A DNA stretch of 64,000 bases from Clusia tigrina (GCA_920105625.2 OV050032.1:23107981-23171980), one strand, 5' to 3'. Shown: positions 49,771-62,310, counted from the first letter of the stretch. The notes: generated by a model from the sequence alone, not told the origin. Translations and numbers: made by a program.

Positions 49771-52650
49771 ATACAACAATATTCATGGGATGATTCAGAG
49801 TGAGCAACAAAAATGTGGTTGCAGACAACTTGCGTATCGAGACACAAACGTACTTGTATCCGTCCGCAACAATTCAACACTTTTATTTTTACCGTTCATC
49901 AAATAATCTGGACATAGCTTGATAATATATATATGTACACGTATGCCGTAAGCATACTGATACGCAAAGACACTTATATATATACATATTTGTATTTTAA
50001 ACGTCTTAATAGATAACAGCCTTCGCGCAAATAAGGGTATTGCTAAATGTATCCACTGTAACGCTGACTCTTCTATTTATATGAAGGTACTTAACTATAC
50101 TGATTTACCATATTATGTACATCTGAAAATATGCTGCCCCTCCGATAAACATGTAATTTAAGTATAACATTGTTAAGTGCCGGTGCTTCAAAAATTGTAG
50201 CAAAAGGTGCCAAAAAATACTATTATTATTCGTTTCGTTACAAAAATGTGGGAAAGCGAATTTTGCCGGTTTCTTGTTAAATCCGTGTTTTTCTAGACTT
50301 TGGATGTCTCTACAAAGATGTGTTTCTGCTTCACAGCGGCATGAAAGATTTCATGCATTTCAAATACGCCAGAATTATCAGTGCCTAAAAGTATGCTAAA
50401 TATGCTGATTTTTATGCTTACAGGGACATTATTTTGTTGTTCGTTTTTTGAAAAGAAATTCCAAACAAAATTTACAATGCTTAAACTATAAAATCCATTC
50501 ATCATATCACTTGTGTATTTTTGGAAAAAAACTTTTGAAATACTTAAATTTCATAAAATCTCCTAATGTGGGGATTTACTCACAATTGCTGTAAATAGGT
50601 TTTAAAGTTGTCTTTAGTCTTTGATTTCTATAGAAGAGTTCGGAGATAAAGAGATCGACCATATACAAAATGCACAAATCAAATGATACACAATTTTAGA
50701 TCATAATGACTGTAAGAAAATTTAGCTACGCAGCATAGTAAATAATGTCAGTTCATATAAGTCATGAAGCCAAGACAGACACAAATAATCTATCATTGTG
50801 CCGTTAAACGTCGTAGAATGGAGCTTTGGTAGCGGGCTGGAGCGTCACTGAATATTCTTTTTGCGAAGAAATTACTAAGCGCTCAGATTTAGCATCATTT
50901 ATAATACACAATTTTCGTCTGTTTGGCTCTAACCACCTTCAATAAAACTGATTATATTTTGGAAATCAACGACTCCACTAAGATAAGAAATTGAATGAAA
51001 ATACAAGCGCTTCTTTCCTTAGTTTAGCTCCAATTAGCGGCGAAATACTGACCCCTTGTTGCCTTCAGCACCCACCCTAAATGTGCGGTAGATTTTGCAA
51101 TTATTATACTATATACAATTTATCTATATGGACTATATGTACCAACATACCTACATAATTGTATTATACGATTATACGAACACGATTTTTTAAAGACTCC
51201 AATAACACACAATTCAACGTCCTCATCAAATATCTCCTTGAACGAACTTAACTGAATCTAATCTAACTATTCAACCAACGCGGATGTTCCCCTTACATTG
51301 TCCAACCCGCGGACACGGCAAATTGGCAGACTGTTTGACTCACTCGGCCGTCCGTCCGTATATAACTGCACACAACGTAAACAATTTAATTAGAAAAATT
51401 TCAGAGTTCAAAGCAACTGCCGGATTAGTTGAGGTTCGAACTTTGTGCGCTGTTCTATGTCAACAGTCCTATATATTTTTCAGATTAAAGTATTTTTATT
51501 CTCTGACTACGAGCAACCTTGCGCAATTAAAAAGAAATCCACTTGACAACTGAAGCGGACGAAAATTGGTGGATTTGTATGTGTGCCTGGCTGTGTGCGC
51601 TTTCTCAATGCGCTTCAACTGAATATAACCACTCCCAACACCCGCCCCCCAGCCTCCCACCCACTCCAGATCTAAGTAAGACACTTCTGTTCCATCTTTT
51701 TTATTTTTAATGCGCTTTTCTCACTTCTTTGGCCCACATAAATTTTTGATTGTGAAAATGAAACAAAATTTTTAAAGCGATTTAATAAGAAAACGAGAAG
51801 CAAAAAATAGCAGCCAAACAGTCAACAATGGAAGGAAGAAAGGAAGGAAGGAAGGAAGGAAGCAATGGGAGCAACATTTGCGCCACGTTTGCAAATCTCA
51901 AGGGAAATTGCATGAAACTGTTTGACTGTAAAAATTGAAGGAAGATGGTATTAAAATATTTCGCCTGTTGCCCTTTAAAGAATTTCGTGCAAAGGCATGA
52001 AAGGAACGTAATTTAGATGTATTAAATATAAAGGAAAGAAAACTCAAACGAAACGGAACGAAATGGCGCAACAGGCATAGCACGCACACCACCACACACA
52101 CACACATGCACATAGATACGAACGCGGCAGATGAGAAGCTATGAGACAACAAACAGGCAGGCACACAGGCAGACAGTTGCTCAGACAGTCGGCTTTTTAT
52201 AATATTCGTGTTTGTGTGCTTGTTTAGTTGCTGCTTTGCTCTTGTTGTTGTTATTGTTGTTGTAGTAGCTGCAGATATTGTTGTTTGCTTGCTTGTTGCC
52301 TGTCACGCTGCCTGTTTTTCGCCCGGCAGTCAAATGTGAAATTGGAAAAAAGGAGACTTCCACTTGGTTTTATCTTCAGCAAATCTCCAAAGGAAGTCCT
52401 CAAAAACCTTTTTTTATTAAAGAAATTCAATTTCAATAAACTTCATTTCTGAATTGCAGCTACTTTCTCTGTGGTAACTTTATACGGAAATAGTATTCTG
52501 ATTAAACCGCATAGACAGTAGTTGTAGTTTGAAGACAAAACAAAAAATCGATCTTTTTAATTGCTGAGTTTATTTTTTCAGAGACTTTGAAACATTATCC
52601 CATAAATCTTTGATGTCTATATAAGATTACAGGTTTATGTTGAAGTGGCA
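49771..52650. other. Intergenic sequence
   Basis: No gene recognised. A minus frame at 50293-50505 has protein-like composition but no known domain. A (GGAA)n tract lies at 51832-51862, and a CTG/TTG-rich segment at 52225-52300. Confidence 0.45.
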
Positions 52651-54190
52651 GTCAATGGCACATATAATCGTCCAAAAGACACACTAACGCCGTGCTGAGG
52701 CTAATTGTGATACCACAATTTGTACTTTCTGAGACTTCAGTGGAGCCTTACTAGAGCCATTTGAAACCATTGATTAGGAAGCACCCTAGGGATTTTCACC
52801 TGCACTTGGGCATTGACAGAGTAGATGGACTACTATATCTGCTTCATCCGCAGCCTGACAGCTACAACAGGCGTCCCGGTCTTAGATGCCCAGCCTGGTG
52901 GTATGGCGGCCAAATATACAGTGTCATTTTGAAGCTGTCACAAAGGAGCTAATGTATTGCCAATTTAAGGAGATTAGCTCTTTAGTGCGTCTGATATCAA
53001 AAGTAGACTAGAGCTGTCTAGTCTTGCCACAGATGTTTTGCTTCCATCACCCTTTGTAAGCCTGTTCAAGGAAGCGAGAAGTAATGTAGTGTTTGCAGGT
53101 AGTGAGAGGTATTCCCGCTATGTGGGGGTTAGCAAATTTTGTGCCACATCGTCATGATCAGGGAGTAACAGAGGAAGACTACCTTCGACGAGATGGATGC
53201 CTGGTTTATGGTCTTTATACAGCTTGGCTGTTAGTGAACATTTGTACATATTCGTCTGGTGGATTGTACTGCTTAAGTAGTGACAGAGCTTTCAAGTCTG
53301 CCAGCACTTTCGACTGGAAGACGCTGCAGTAGTCTGAGAGTCGGAAGCTTTCATTAAGTTAAAAGCTTTTGCATAATGCGCCACCCCCTATTCTCTCCTC
53401 CAGCTTGCTGCCGTCGTTGTAGAAATATGCTCCAAGTTCGTACAACTGGTATCGTTCCCATTCGCGTCCACTTAGAATTTGGGTGGCGAATTGATGTCGA
53501 AGAGGTAAGGGGGAGTAGACAATGTGATTGGGAATGAATGCCAAGTTTTTTAGTATAAGGCTATGGCGGAAATATAGTCAAGTTCTTCTATTTAATGTAT
53601 TGCGTCTCGTAGCTTAGAAGGAAGTTGTCTGGGAGACGGTGTAGAAGGGCGTATAGCTATTTGTATGCGGTTGAACTCAAGGCGCCAGTTGTATGGATCT
53701 TTGTACGGAGTATATTGGCTTAATGTGGACTCCTCTATTGAGGGCCATCTACTAGACAGATGTACTATAAAAGTCTATGGGTCTGATATACAGTTCCATA
53801 ATTTTCGACTCCAAACCCCATTTTCTGTCAACTGCTCTCTTGCAAGAATAAAGTGCTACTGTAGTTTTGCAGACTCTTTCTAGCGTGTTAGCCTTGCAAT
53901 CTAGCTTTCTCTATAGCAGAAGTTACAGGTATCTCGCCAGTGCTTTAATGTCCAGCCTAGTGCCATTCTACTTGGGTACACTGAAAGCTATAATTCGGTG
54001 TTTCCTAATGAAGAGAATAAGGTTAGTGTTTGAAGAGTTGACTTCCAGACCACTATAGTTGCAACACCATGATAGCTTGTTAAGGGCCTCCCGGAGTAGA
54101 TCGGCTAAGGTCATGATATATTTCCCTGATGCCACTATATATGCCACTCCCTCACACCCGGTGGTGTTAAGTTATAAAAGCAAAGCGTTC
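52651..54190 (-). mobile_element. Jockey-like non-LTR retrotransposon, 3' half relic
   Basis: Minus-strand reading gives RT C-terminal pieces (LADLLREALNKLSWC, GLEVNSSNTNLILFIRK, ALARYL, NTLERVCKTTVALYSCKRAV, RKWGLESKI) at 54110-53790. An RNase H start YFYNDGSKLEERIGGGAL follows at about 53370-53450 (catalytic Asp present). Further RNase H sequence (DYCSVFQSKVLADLKALSLL) lies at about 53240-53340, and a degraded C-terminal zinc tail with a CxxC...H..C pattern at about 52780-52870. The YADD box region reads VAYIVASG, so RT catalysis is lost. Stops and frameshifts occur throughout. Confidence 0.65.
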
Positions 54191-54384
54191 AAGGCCCGGT
54201 TCTAGAAAAGAGTACATACATAGTCGCGTTTATAAAAGGTGCATTCCAAACAAGAAAATTCAGACAAAATAGGTATTTGCAGTGAGCCCATTTGTGGGCA
54301 ATTACATGCGTTAGAAGGGTAGACCTCCCACTGATGTACTATTTTCATGACACTTGAAGTAACAGTATGTTTGTGTCATCGGTA

Positions 54385-55400
54385 CAAAACTGAGCATCGA
54401 ACAAAGAGCTAATATTAAGTTAAATTTTGAACTTGGTAAAACTTTTACCGAAACGTTTCGATTGATGAGTTGAATGAAGTTTATGGTGATAAAGGTTTAT
54501 GCTGTGGCAAAGCGCAGGAGTGGTATACGTGGTTTAAAAACGGTAGTGACGACATACTCGTAAGTGATAAGCAACATGTTGACTATCCGAAATACGTTAT
54601 CATCGCAGATTCCATTAAAATCGTGAGTCAATTCATCAAAGATCAGTCAAAATCTTCATAGAAATTCATAGAATTGGAATTGAGCATCTCAAAAACATCA
54701 ATTTTTCGCATTTTGACCGAACATTTGGGCAACCATTTGCACCGTTTGCACGGTTTGTTCCGCAAAGGTTGACTAACAACCAAAACTTGCTCAGAAGTCA
54801 GTATTCGAAGGACATCATCAAGGGGAAGAAAAAGGCAAAAAACAACAACCTTTACAATATTGTGACTGGTGATACAATGTGGTGCTTTCAATATGATCCA
54901 AAACCGTAGCACCAAAGTGCCGTGTGGAAGGCGCGAGACGAGTCAAAACCTAAAATATATCGTTTCGAGAAATCAAAAGTAAAGACAATGTTGATTGGCT
55001 TTTACAATTCCAAGGGCATTATCTACAAAGAGTTCGTTCCACCGGGCCAAACATTCAATGCACATCTCTATCATCGCGTTTCGAAGCGTTTGGTGCATCG
55101 TATTCAGCCGGAAGTGCAGGAGAAAGTTGGCGCTTGTTGCACGATAATGCGCCATCTCATCGATCGAAATTTCTTATTCAAACCGCATTTTAACTGTCAA
55201 CCACTCGCCATATTTGCCTCATTTGGCACCGTGCAACTTTGACCTTTTAGAAAAAATTTATTTGCCCTTGAAAGGGAAGAATTTTTGTGGACGTAGAAGC
55301 CATTCCAAGGGCTTATACCGACATCCTGCAGGACTCATTCGACATGCTTTTAGGCCGTGCAAATCGCAGTATTGAGTCGGAAGGGAACTATTTTGAATAA
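54385..55400 (+). pseudogene. Mariner transposase relic (cecropia/mos1-like group)
   Basis: Plus-strand pieces in mariner order: ELGKTFTETFRLM, MNEVYGDKGLCCGKAQEWYT, WFKNGSDDILVSDKQ (helix-turn-helix region), then RFEKSKVKTMLIGFYNSKGI and EFVPPGQTF, then LLHDNAPSHRSKF (second catalytic Asp) and FDMLLGRANRSIESEGNYFE at the C-terminus. At least four frameshifts or stops. The terminal inverted repeats were not located. It is separate from, and more decayed than, the mariner at 55.8 kb. Confidence 0.75.
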
Positions 55401-55791
55401 AATAAATCGGTTTTGCCAAAAAACTTTTTGTTGTTCTTATCTTTAAAATGTGATATAGAAAAATTTTATAACTTAACGTTTTGGACAATTATAAGTAAGA
55501 ATGTGCATTGACAATAGTTCACGATATTTTTTTTTAATGCAACAGTTTCATTTCTATTTCTAAATCAAACCGTCAATTAGCAGGCTATTCTTATCCGCTT
55601 CCGAGATCAATCCATCATGTTCCAGAATGTCGTTGAATTAAGATAATTAGTGTCTAAAAAACGACAACAGGATTGACCTACGTAGATTCTTAGTAACAGT
55701 GATAAAAGCCTTAGTCTGTACCTATAATTTTCACTTAATGATTCTGAAGGTTTTGTTATTAATATCGAATCATCTTCTGCTTCGCAATATA

Positions 55792-56744
55792 CGAGGTGTG
55801 ATAAAAAAAGAACCGTTATTGATTGTGTGATCAAAAAATAAAGTATTTATTTATTCATCAACAACTATCTTGTCCCCTTTAAAGTAATTCCCCTCAGATA
55901 TAATACACTTATGCCAGCGTTTTTTCCAATCCTCGAAACACTTCTGAAACGCTTTTTTTGGTATCGCCAACAGCTCCTGTTTCGATTTTTCTTTTATCTC
56001 CTCAATCGTAGCAAAACGCTTTCCTTTCATCGGTGTCTTCAGTTTTGGAAAGAGGAAAAAGTCAGCGGGGGCCAAGTCCGGTGAATACGGTGGTTGAGGC
56101 ATGATAACGGTTTTGTTTTTGGCCAAAATCAGCTCCTGAGCGATGTCCATGCGACGTTGTTTTTGCTCAAAATGTAGCAATTTTGGAACAATCTTCGATG
56201 CTGTACGTTTCATGCCTAAAACATCCGTAAAAATTGCTTGGCAAGAGCCGAACGATATGCCAACATCATCAGCAACCTCTCGGATAGTGATTCGACGATT
56301 ATCCAAAATCATTTTCTTCACTGCGTCAATGTTTTCATCGGTTGTTGACGTGCTCGGGCGACCAGGACGAGCATCGTCATTGACATCTTCTCGGCCTTCC
56401 TTAAACCGGTTATACCCCAATTGAACTTGTGTTCTGCTCATAGTAGACTCGCCAAAGGCCACAGTCAACATTTCAAATGTCCTTGCGCATTTAATTTCAT
56501 TTTTTACACAAAACTGAATACAGTTTCTTTGATCCATTTTTTCGAATAGTACAAAATCGAAGAGCACACCAAAACACGACTAACCTTTTTATCTGTCAAA
56601 AACAAACTGACAATCCAAAATGGTTGGTATTGCCAACATATATAAAAGACATGTGTACCAACATAACAGAAAAAAAATGCGAACATCGAACATACGTAAC
56701 TCACGAAAAGATGAAAATGCCGGTTATCTTTTGATCACACCTCG
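55792..56744 (-). mobile_element. Complete but internally deleted mariner, 953 bp
   Basis: The ends CGAGGTGTGAT (55792) and, in reverse complement, CGAGGTGTGAT (56744) are inverted repeats that extend imperfectly further (A-rich, then GA.AACCG). Each is flanked by TA (55790-55791 and 56745-56746), the Tc1/mariner target duplication. The element carries one open transposase-derived frame on the minus strand, missing the middle of the protein. The intact ends and target duplication show it moved as a unit and could still be mobilised by a full-length relative. Confidence 0.88.
55851..56537 (-). CDS. Truncated mariner transposase, 228 aa, open through an internal deletion
   Basis: The ATG at 56537 gives MDQRNCIQFCVKNEIKCART, then the paired helix-turn-helix DNA-binding domain (SRTQVQLGYNRFKEG; RPSTSTTDENIDAVKKMILD; ITIREVADDVGISFG) up to QRRMDIAQEL at about residue 136. 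The next residues, AKNKTVIMPQPPYSPDLAPA, belong to the third catalytic Asp region, so the segment carrying the first and second catalytic Asp (roughly a third of a normal 345-aa mariner transposase) is absent. The frame is preserved across the junction and to the end (EGNYFKGDKIVVDE). It cannot cut DNA but could still bind the inverted repeats. Confidence 0.85.
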   Translation of the reverse strand: MDQRNCIQFCVKNEIKCARTFEMLTVAFGESTMSRTQVQLGYNRFKEGREDVNDDARPGRPSTSTTDENIDAVKKMILDNRRITIREVADDVGISFGSCQAIFTDVLGMKRTASKIVPKLLHFEQKQRRMDIAQELILAKNKTVIMPQPPYSPDLAPADFFLFPKLKTPMKGKRFATIEEIKEKSKQELLAIPKKAFQKCFEDWKKRWHKCIISEGNYFKGDKIVVDE

Positions 56745-56746
56745 TA

Positions 56747-58514
56747 CACTTGCATATAATGCATATATGTCCATATTTTGCGATCGGAACAAAAGCGAGG
56801 CATTCAATAGGCATGGGCAAATAAAATAAAGGAAATAAGACTCAGATTTTAAAGAACTACACTATGAAATCAATCTTCCTGGTAATATATCCCCTTTTTA
56901 CTGGAAAAAATCGCACAACAAACCATCGACCTGTCGCATAATAATTTTTGACAGTGTTAATGGAGGAATAACAATATTCTCCCGGATGCTCCTTGCTATT
57001 AAGTGTATTCTGACTTAGTACATGCAAAACACGAATACTGTTTCTTTAAACAATATTTTCTAAGCTGCTACATATTGTTTGATCTACATCTGAAAGACTC
57101 TACTTGAAAAAAGTTAGTAGCACCGCTTTCAAAACACGATTGCTAGTTTCTGACATTTGAATACAAATTTCAAGGATATTGGATTCTGTTGGCACTGTTG
57201 TTGGTATTTATTTTTTTTTTCTACTTATGTTTCACTTTCTTGTATGTTATTCTTATTGAATTTGGCATTCCATGTGTAAAAACGACAACTGCCTCTTCTG
57301 AGCACAAAAATACGAGTTGCCATGATTTTGGCAGTTTGCTGCTGAGAGAAGAAGTTCAAAATTAGTTTTGTTTTTGTTCTCAAAAGTTTACTTGCTATTC
57401 AATATTTCCAGCCAAAGATCAGAAAACGGCGTCGGATCAGTTTGTTCTGTGTGTTTTTACACATCACAATTGTTCAACTAGTACGGGATTCCGTCTTGGA
57501 GGGAATACCAGACCTCACACACACACATATTTATTTATATAGAGCTTCCTCTGACACAACAATGGATTCATATCAATTCTGTTTGCAAGCAAATGGAGAA
57601 AGAAATTGGCTAAAAAGATTGAGTGTCAATCGTATCTATGCTCCCACACAAGAATGTTCATATAAATGTATACATATATACTCGTATATATAAATGCGAA
57701 TTATAAATTATACGACCTAACACCACTTGAAATGGCATCCTACTTTCTATCATGAATACTTAATTTGCAGCACCGTCCCCCCATTGATTTATTACCTGCT
57801 TTGGATTATATGAGAACCGTACTAGTCAAGTTCCCCTGCGTTATTTGAACTGCCCATTTCAGAAAATGGCTGCACATAACTACAGAATGAGCGACATTCG
57901 CGCCATGGCTATCCTCCAATGCGAAGCTGCAGCTCCAATTTAGTGCAGATAATAAACCATTACGGATCGATGCATGGCCATAACTTCTGCCTAACATTCG
58001 GCCAAAAGTGATTTACGTTTCAATATTGTTGTAATTAAATTGAAATTGAAATAGCAGAGAGCACCCCTTCAAATGTACGTGAGATACAAACGAATAATGT
58101 TCGAATAGCGAGCGCAACGATACACTTCCCAAAAACAATTATTAAAATTAAATTGAAAATTACACACGACCACACCAACCATTTCATGATGTAGGTGGTG
58201 ATGGTTACTGCCCAAGAGTAGAAGCGGACACCATTTTTTAGTTCATTCTACTTTTGTTTTGGAAGCAGTTCAAAAACATTTGCAAGGCAGAAATGCAGGT
58301 GTGATCACTGTATAATATTAAATAAAATGAAGAAAAAATTTTTTTATTTATTATAAGGCAATATGTATACGAGTATACACATGAACTGTTTTAAGTGTTA
58401 TCTTTATGCATATTGAAACATAAATTATTGCATACTTTTAGGATCCCATTTAAAGTTTGAGAATAAGTGTGCCACCCCAGATATGTATTTAAGCTAAGAC
58501 ACAATCCATGCATA
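56747..58514. other. Intergenic sequence
   Basis: No gene recognised. At 58436-58478 a block TTTTAGGATCCCAT...GAATAAGTG resembles 47729-47766, hinting at an older dispersed repeat. Confidence 0.4.
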
Positions 58515-59048
58515 GAATGGCTAGGTTAGGTTGTGAAGGCGTGTGAGGATACGAAGTATCCGCAGTTCCACTCGGAGATATCTATGTTCATAGTGACTGC
58601 CTTCAAAAATGCCAAGAGGAGGCATACTCGTCCTTACCCTCGATTTCCGTAAACATTGGAAGTACCCTCCCTGCTGAACCATTTGGTTTTCCAGATGAAA
58701 GTGAGAAGATCCAAAAAATACACCTTCGTTATCTCTGTCAAGCTTGTGAAGAAGAGCGACCATAAACATTGAAGTCATTTCAACTGTGGTATTGGACATT
58801 GACATAAAAAGGTGATGAATTGACTATATCTCTTCTTCATCACGGCAACTCCTGCATAGCCCGCTTGACGTAATACGCCAATGTAATGACCCCCGTAAGC
58901 ACCCTTACTGCAGGTTTGTTGAGCCCTAAGAGAACCTTCGTTCTCTGCATATCTAACCTAGGCCATAATGCCCTTGAAACTTCACAGTCGTCACGATTAG
59001 TCCATAAGCTATTTGTCACTAGTGAATTCAGCTATGTTCCTAAACAGT

Positions 59049-59465
59049 TTACATATCGGGAACCCTTCTGGTCATCTCGTCCGTTAATTCATTCCCTTCT
59101 ATATTCCTATGTCCGGAAACCCAGCAAAGTGAGACTTTGTGAGGTCCACTTTTCAGTAGTGAGGTACGACATTTCATTACCAACTTCGATTTAATTGTCT
59201 TGGATTCTATTGCCTTAAGCGCCGCCTGACTATCCACAAAGATACTGATATTCGAGGGTCGAATTGTACTACTTTATATCAGTCTGGCCGCTTTCTCAGT
59301 TGCATAGACTTCGGCCTGACAGACGCTGCATGCGTCAGGCAGCCGATATAACTGTCTTACCTGCAAGCCTTCCGTTCCACCCTCCATCTTTGAGTCTGAC
59401 TCCTTGTCTTCCCTGGTTGGATAGAGAGTTGGAATTCTAGCTGTAAAATCTATTGTAGAAGTCAT
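59049..59465 (-). pseudogene. LOA-type element RNase H domain
   Basis: GLQVRQLYRLPDACSVCQAE and VYATEKAA (59400-59274), then MDSQAALKAIESKTIKSKLV and VSLCWVSGHRNIEGNELTDE (59237-59049). The DSQAALKA and W.SGH..I.GNE.TDE blocks are the RNase H active-site regions. A frame break at about 59260 separates the halves, and the first Asp region is degraded. Confidence 0.75.
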
Positions 59466-59716
59466 GTAGTCTGTAGCCGTTTCTTAGTCAGCCGTAACTA
59501 TCCTTTGACACTGCCTTCTTATTTCGCTGAAAATTGTACCCTGTAAATATTTGGCAGATTTCCAAGTGTTGCACTCCCCTAGTCTGAGAGCACACTTGGC
59601 GGCACAAACCTGAATGAACACTCCTAGTGGAATGAGGTGAAATAATATATTTAAGCCTTCTTGAGGCGTGCTACTTACAGCTAGCAAGTCTTTGTACTTT
59701 TCCAATATGGGTTTGA

Positions 59717-60757
59717 TTACATTTCCTTCCCAACGTAGATTAAAATTGGTCTAATGATTGTAGTGTACATCACATGCACGATGTACGGTGACAATCCCCA
59801 TTTTTTCCGAAGATTCCTTTTACAGGTATAGTATGCAGCCAAACCCTTCTTTCTTCTCTCCTCAATATTCTTTCTCCAATTTAACTTGGAGTCCAGAATG
59901 GTACCTAAGTATCTCGCTTCTGAAAAGAGATTCAACGTTACCCTACCTAACTTTGGCAAAGGGAACGCAGGGATTTTTGTTTTCCTGGTGAACAGAACTA
60001 GCTTCGTCTTAGTAGGGTTGACTCCTAAGCCGTTGCGCTCAGCCGATCCGGAAATTTCGTGCTGATTCCATGAGTTCGCTAATAGTTGACAAGATCTTGC
60101 CCGGGATTAGTATGGCAACGTCATCAGCTTAGGCTACAACCTTTGTTCTCTTTACTTTGAAGGTTCCTAAAATCTCATTTACTACTAGAAGCCTTAGCAG
60201 AGGTGATAGCACTCCCCCTGCGGCGTACCCCTTGTAGACCGCCTACTCACCGAGGCCGTCCCCATAGTGGCGTTAATGACACTGCTTACTAGCATTGTGT
60301 TAATCCATGTCACTATGAATTCCTTCACTCCGTGATCTCTCAGCGCCTTGCAGATCGCCTCTGTGTTTACATTGCTGAAGGCCCCCTCAATGTCCAGAAA
60401 ACCTACCAACGTGTATTCCTTATAGTACATTGATATCTTAATGATACCAACCACTTCATTAAGTGCACAATCCACTGATCTACCCTTACGGTATGTGTGT
60501 TGCGCGATATAAATTGTGCGAATATTGGTAACCCTTCTAATATACAAATCGATAAGTCTCTCAAGTGTTTTAAGAATAAACGATGAGAGACTTATTGGTC
60601 TGTAATCCCTGTCAGTAGAATCATTTATTTTTCCCGCTTTTGGAATGAAAACCACTCTGACTTCTCTCCAACTTTTTGGCACATAACCATCCTTGAGACA
60701 CCTTGTGAAGATGTGAACTAGATGGGGAATCACGCCCTCAGCAGAATGATGCAGCAT
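59717..60757 (-). pseudogene. LOA-type element reverse transcriptase
   Basis: The frame 60757-60194 shows YVPKSWREVRVVFIPKAGK, DYRPISLSSFILKTLERLID, GFLDIEGAFSNV (motif with the first catalytic Asp) and RRSTRGTPQG. A frameshift follows. The YADD box reads *ADDVA because the Tyr codon has become TAA (60131-60129). The thumb-side frame 59959-59717 has SEARYLGTILDSKLNWRKNI and CKRNLRKKWGLSPYIVHVMY. Catalysis is impossible without readthrough of several defects. Confidence 0.8.
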
Positions 60758-60871
60758 AGCCGGTATAACCCTATCAGGACCCGCTGACTTGTACGGGTCT
60801 AAGGCGATGGTAAGAAGAAAAATATTAATATCCTTCTTGGCAACTATGCACGTGCTGATCTTAGCTTGTGT

Positions 60872-61069
60872 TTATGGAATGTAGAGACGATAACCATCCA
60901 TCCCGAGTCCGTTTACCTTACCTCTGACGAGCCAAGGCTCTTGAACAAGGGCTACGTCCACATCGTCCTCTGCGATAAACTTAATTAAATCGAGCAAGGC
61001 TGAGACGGAGTGATGAAAATTAATTTGCACCACCTCCAGTTTCCTCTCCATTGGCTTTTGATCGGTCAC
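60872..61069 (-). pseudogene. LOA-type element endonuclease N-terminus
   Basis: 65 codons with KLEVVQINFHHSVSALLDLI, DDVDVALVQEPWLVRGKVNG. The N..HS and QEPW motifs are metal-binding and active-site blocks of APE-like endonucleases of non-LTR elements. Only the N-terminal quarter remains. The sequence then runs into the region just before the RT (LDPYKSAGPD.VIPAMLHHSAEGV), showing an internal deletion at about 60865. Confidence 0.7.
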
Positions 61070-61812
61070 CCTGGACGCGAACCTTTAGAGAGCCGAACCG
61101 GAATATAACACAGTTATCGATCCTGAGTTTGGATAGCGACGCGTAGTCCACTGCGAGCACTGCGTCACTTCCCACTCCATTTTTGCAGGGGATCACGGAG
61201 ATCACCCGCCACTCTGCCGAATTTAGCGAGTGGTTTTGCCGCTCGATCAGCTTGAGTATGGACTCCTGGTCCTGGTGGAATCCACTCCGAAACAACCCGG
61301 TGGATCGGAAGCAGAGAGCGAGGTACCACTTCCAACAGAGCGCCCCACCAGAGTGGGTCCAGGCCGCTAACTGCACGCGTTAATAAGTTCAGAGACTTCT
61401 TGTTGTTGCAACCATCGACCTTAACACCCCTCTGCCAGCCGGCCCCATGATGCTGTAGCTCCCCACTGTCAGCCCTGACCATTTTCGCTATCAGCCGCGC
61501 CTCCACTAGCAACCAAATCTCCGGCGTTATCTTCCCATCAGGGTCAACTCTGTCGATGATAGCTACCTGTAGCTCCATAGGTGATTCAGAGGAGGCCGAT
61601 GGCTTCGGCTTTTTTTAAGTCCTCCGCGCCTACAAATCAGACCGAACTCTTTTTGGAGTTTTGCCCGATGCCAAGCTATGCGGCTCCTTCAAAGAACTCG
61701 GCTTTGGGGGCACCTTTACGCGGTCACCTGTGGCTTTGTCCGGCTTACCTTTTTTACTGGAGGTAGAAGCGTTGTCCTTATCGGACTTTGCCCCAACAAT
61801 TCCTTGCTCCAT
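61020..61812 (-). pseudogene. LOA-type element ORF1 (gag-like) remnants
   Basis: The frame 61812-61630 is lysine-rich (SSKKGKPDKATGDRVKVPPK). The frame 61578-61165 includes MELQVAIIDRVDPDGKITPE, IWLLVEARLI and LLTRAVSGLDPLWWGA. The overlapping frame 61376-61020 continues with QESILKLIERQNHSLNSAEW and GSDAVLAVDYASLSKL. The W.GA...VV...IPR..R...WIP / L..QNP.L....W.V pattern is typical of the ORF1 C-terminus of LOA-type elements. Frameshifts join the parts. Confidence 0.6.
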
Positions 61813-61926
61813 TTTATTGCATGAGCTGGCCGCAGCGTTTTTTTTCTCAAACCTTGCTACGACCTTTCCATGCTTCTTAATGAGTTCCTTGTCCCTTTTT
61901 GTAACGGAAGAAGGATCTTTCTTTTT

Positions 61927-62308
61927 TGTCTAGAACCTTATCGGAACTTCTTCCGAGGTGTAGAAAATGTTCCAGAATGTACTCCTTCAACATTCGAAAG
62001 GTATATAAGCTACCACACAATTAAAGTCGAGACACAGTTGAAGAGCAATCATAGCAGTTTGTATATCGTGCATTGTAATCGTAACAGTAGCAGTATTAAG
62101 AAATAATAAAGTGATCAAATAAATAATTAAAGTGCAAAATTGTATTAAAGTAAACTTTAAGCCTAATATTAAGTGTGTAAATTGCAATAATTAAATAAAG
62201 TTTATTATTTTAATTAAACCTGCGATTGTTTGATTACTACACAATCCAATGGTACGAATCCGAGTATTGAGAGTTAGAATAAATTATCAGGAGGGCAATG
62301 TCGTAACA
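61927..62308 (+). mobile_element. 5' LTR (copy 3) of a Ty3/gypsy-type retrotransposon
   Basis: The LTR starts TGTCTAGAAC and ends GTAACA, giving canonical TG...CA ends over 382 bp. It is followed after two bases by a primer-binding site. U3 carries GTTCCAGAATG and neighbouring decayed heat-shock pentamers (61969-61982). TATATAA lies at 62002-62008, and AATAAA-type sequences near 62105-62210. Two related LTRs lie at 47 and 48 kb. Confidence 0.8.
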
Positions 62309-62310
62309 AT

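Larger units (their letters stand above)
58515..61926 (-). mobile_element. LOA-type (Jockey superfamily) non-LTR retrotransposon, deleted and inactive
   Basis: Going down the minus strand: ORF1/gag remnants (61812-61020), the start of an APE-type endonuclease (ERKLEVVQINFHHSVSALLD ... VALVQEPW, 61069-60880), then, with most of the endonuclease missing, an RT region (60757-59720), RNase H (59465-59049) and a C-terminal zinc tail (CRSCRDEEE, about 58860-58830; frame continues to 58521). The QIN.HHS and VQEPW motifs fit the LOA/Jockey group. Frameshifts and stops occur throughout. Its 5' end abuts an LTR on the opposite strand at about 61927. Confidence 0.75.

Noticed and set aside
56143..56424. 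93-codon plus-strand frame over the mariner
   Set aside because: Antisense shadow of the transposase frame.
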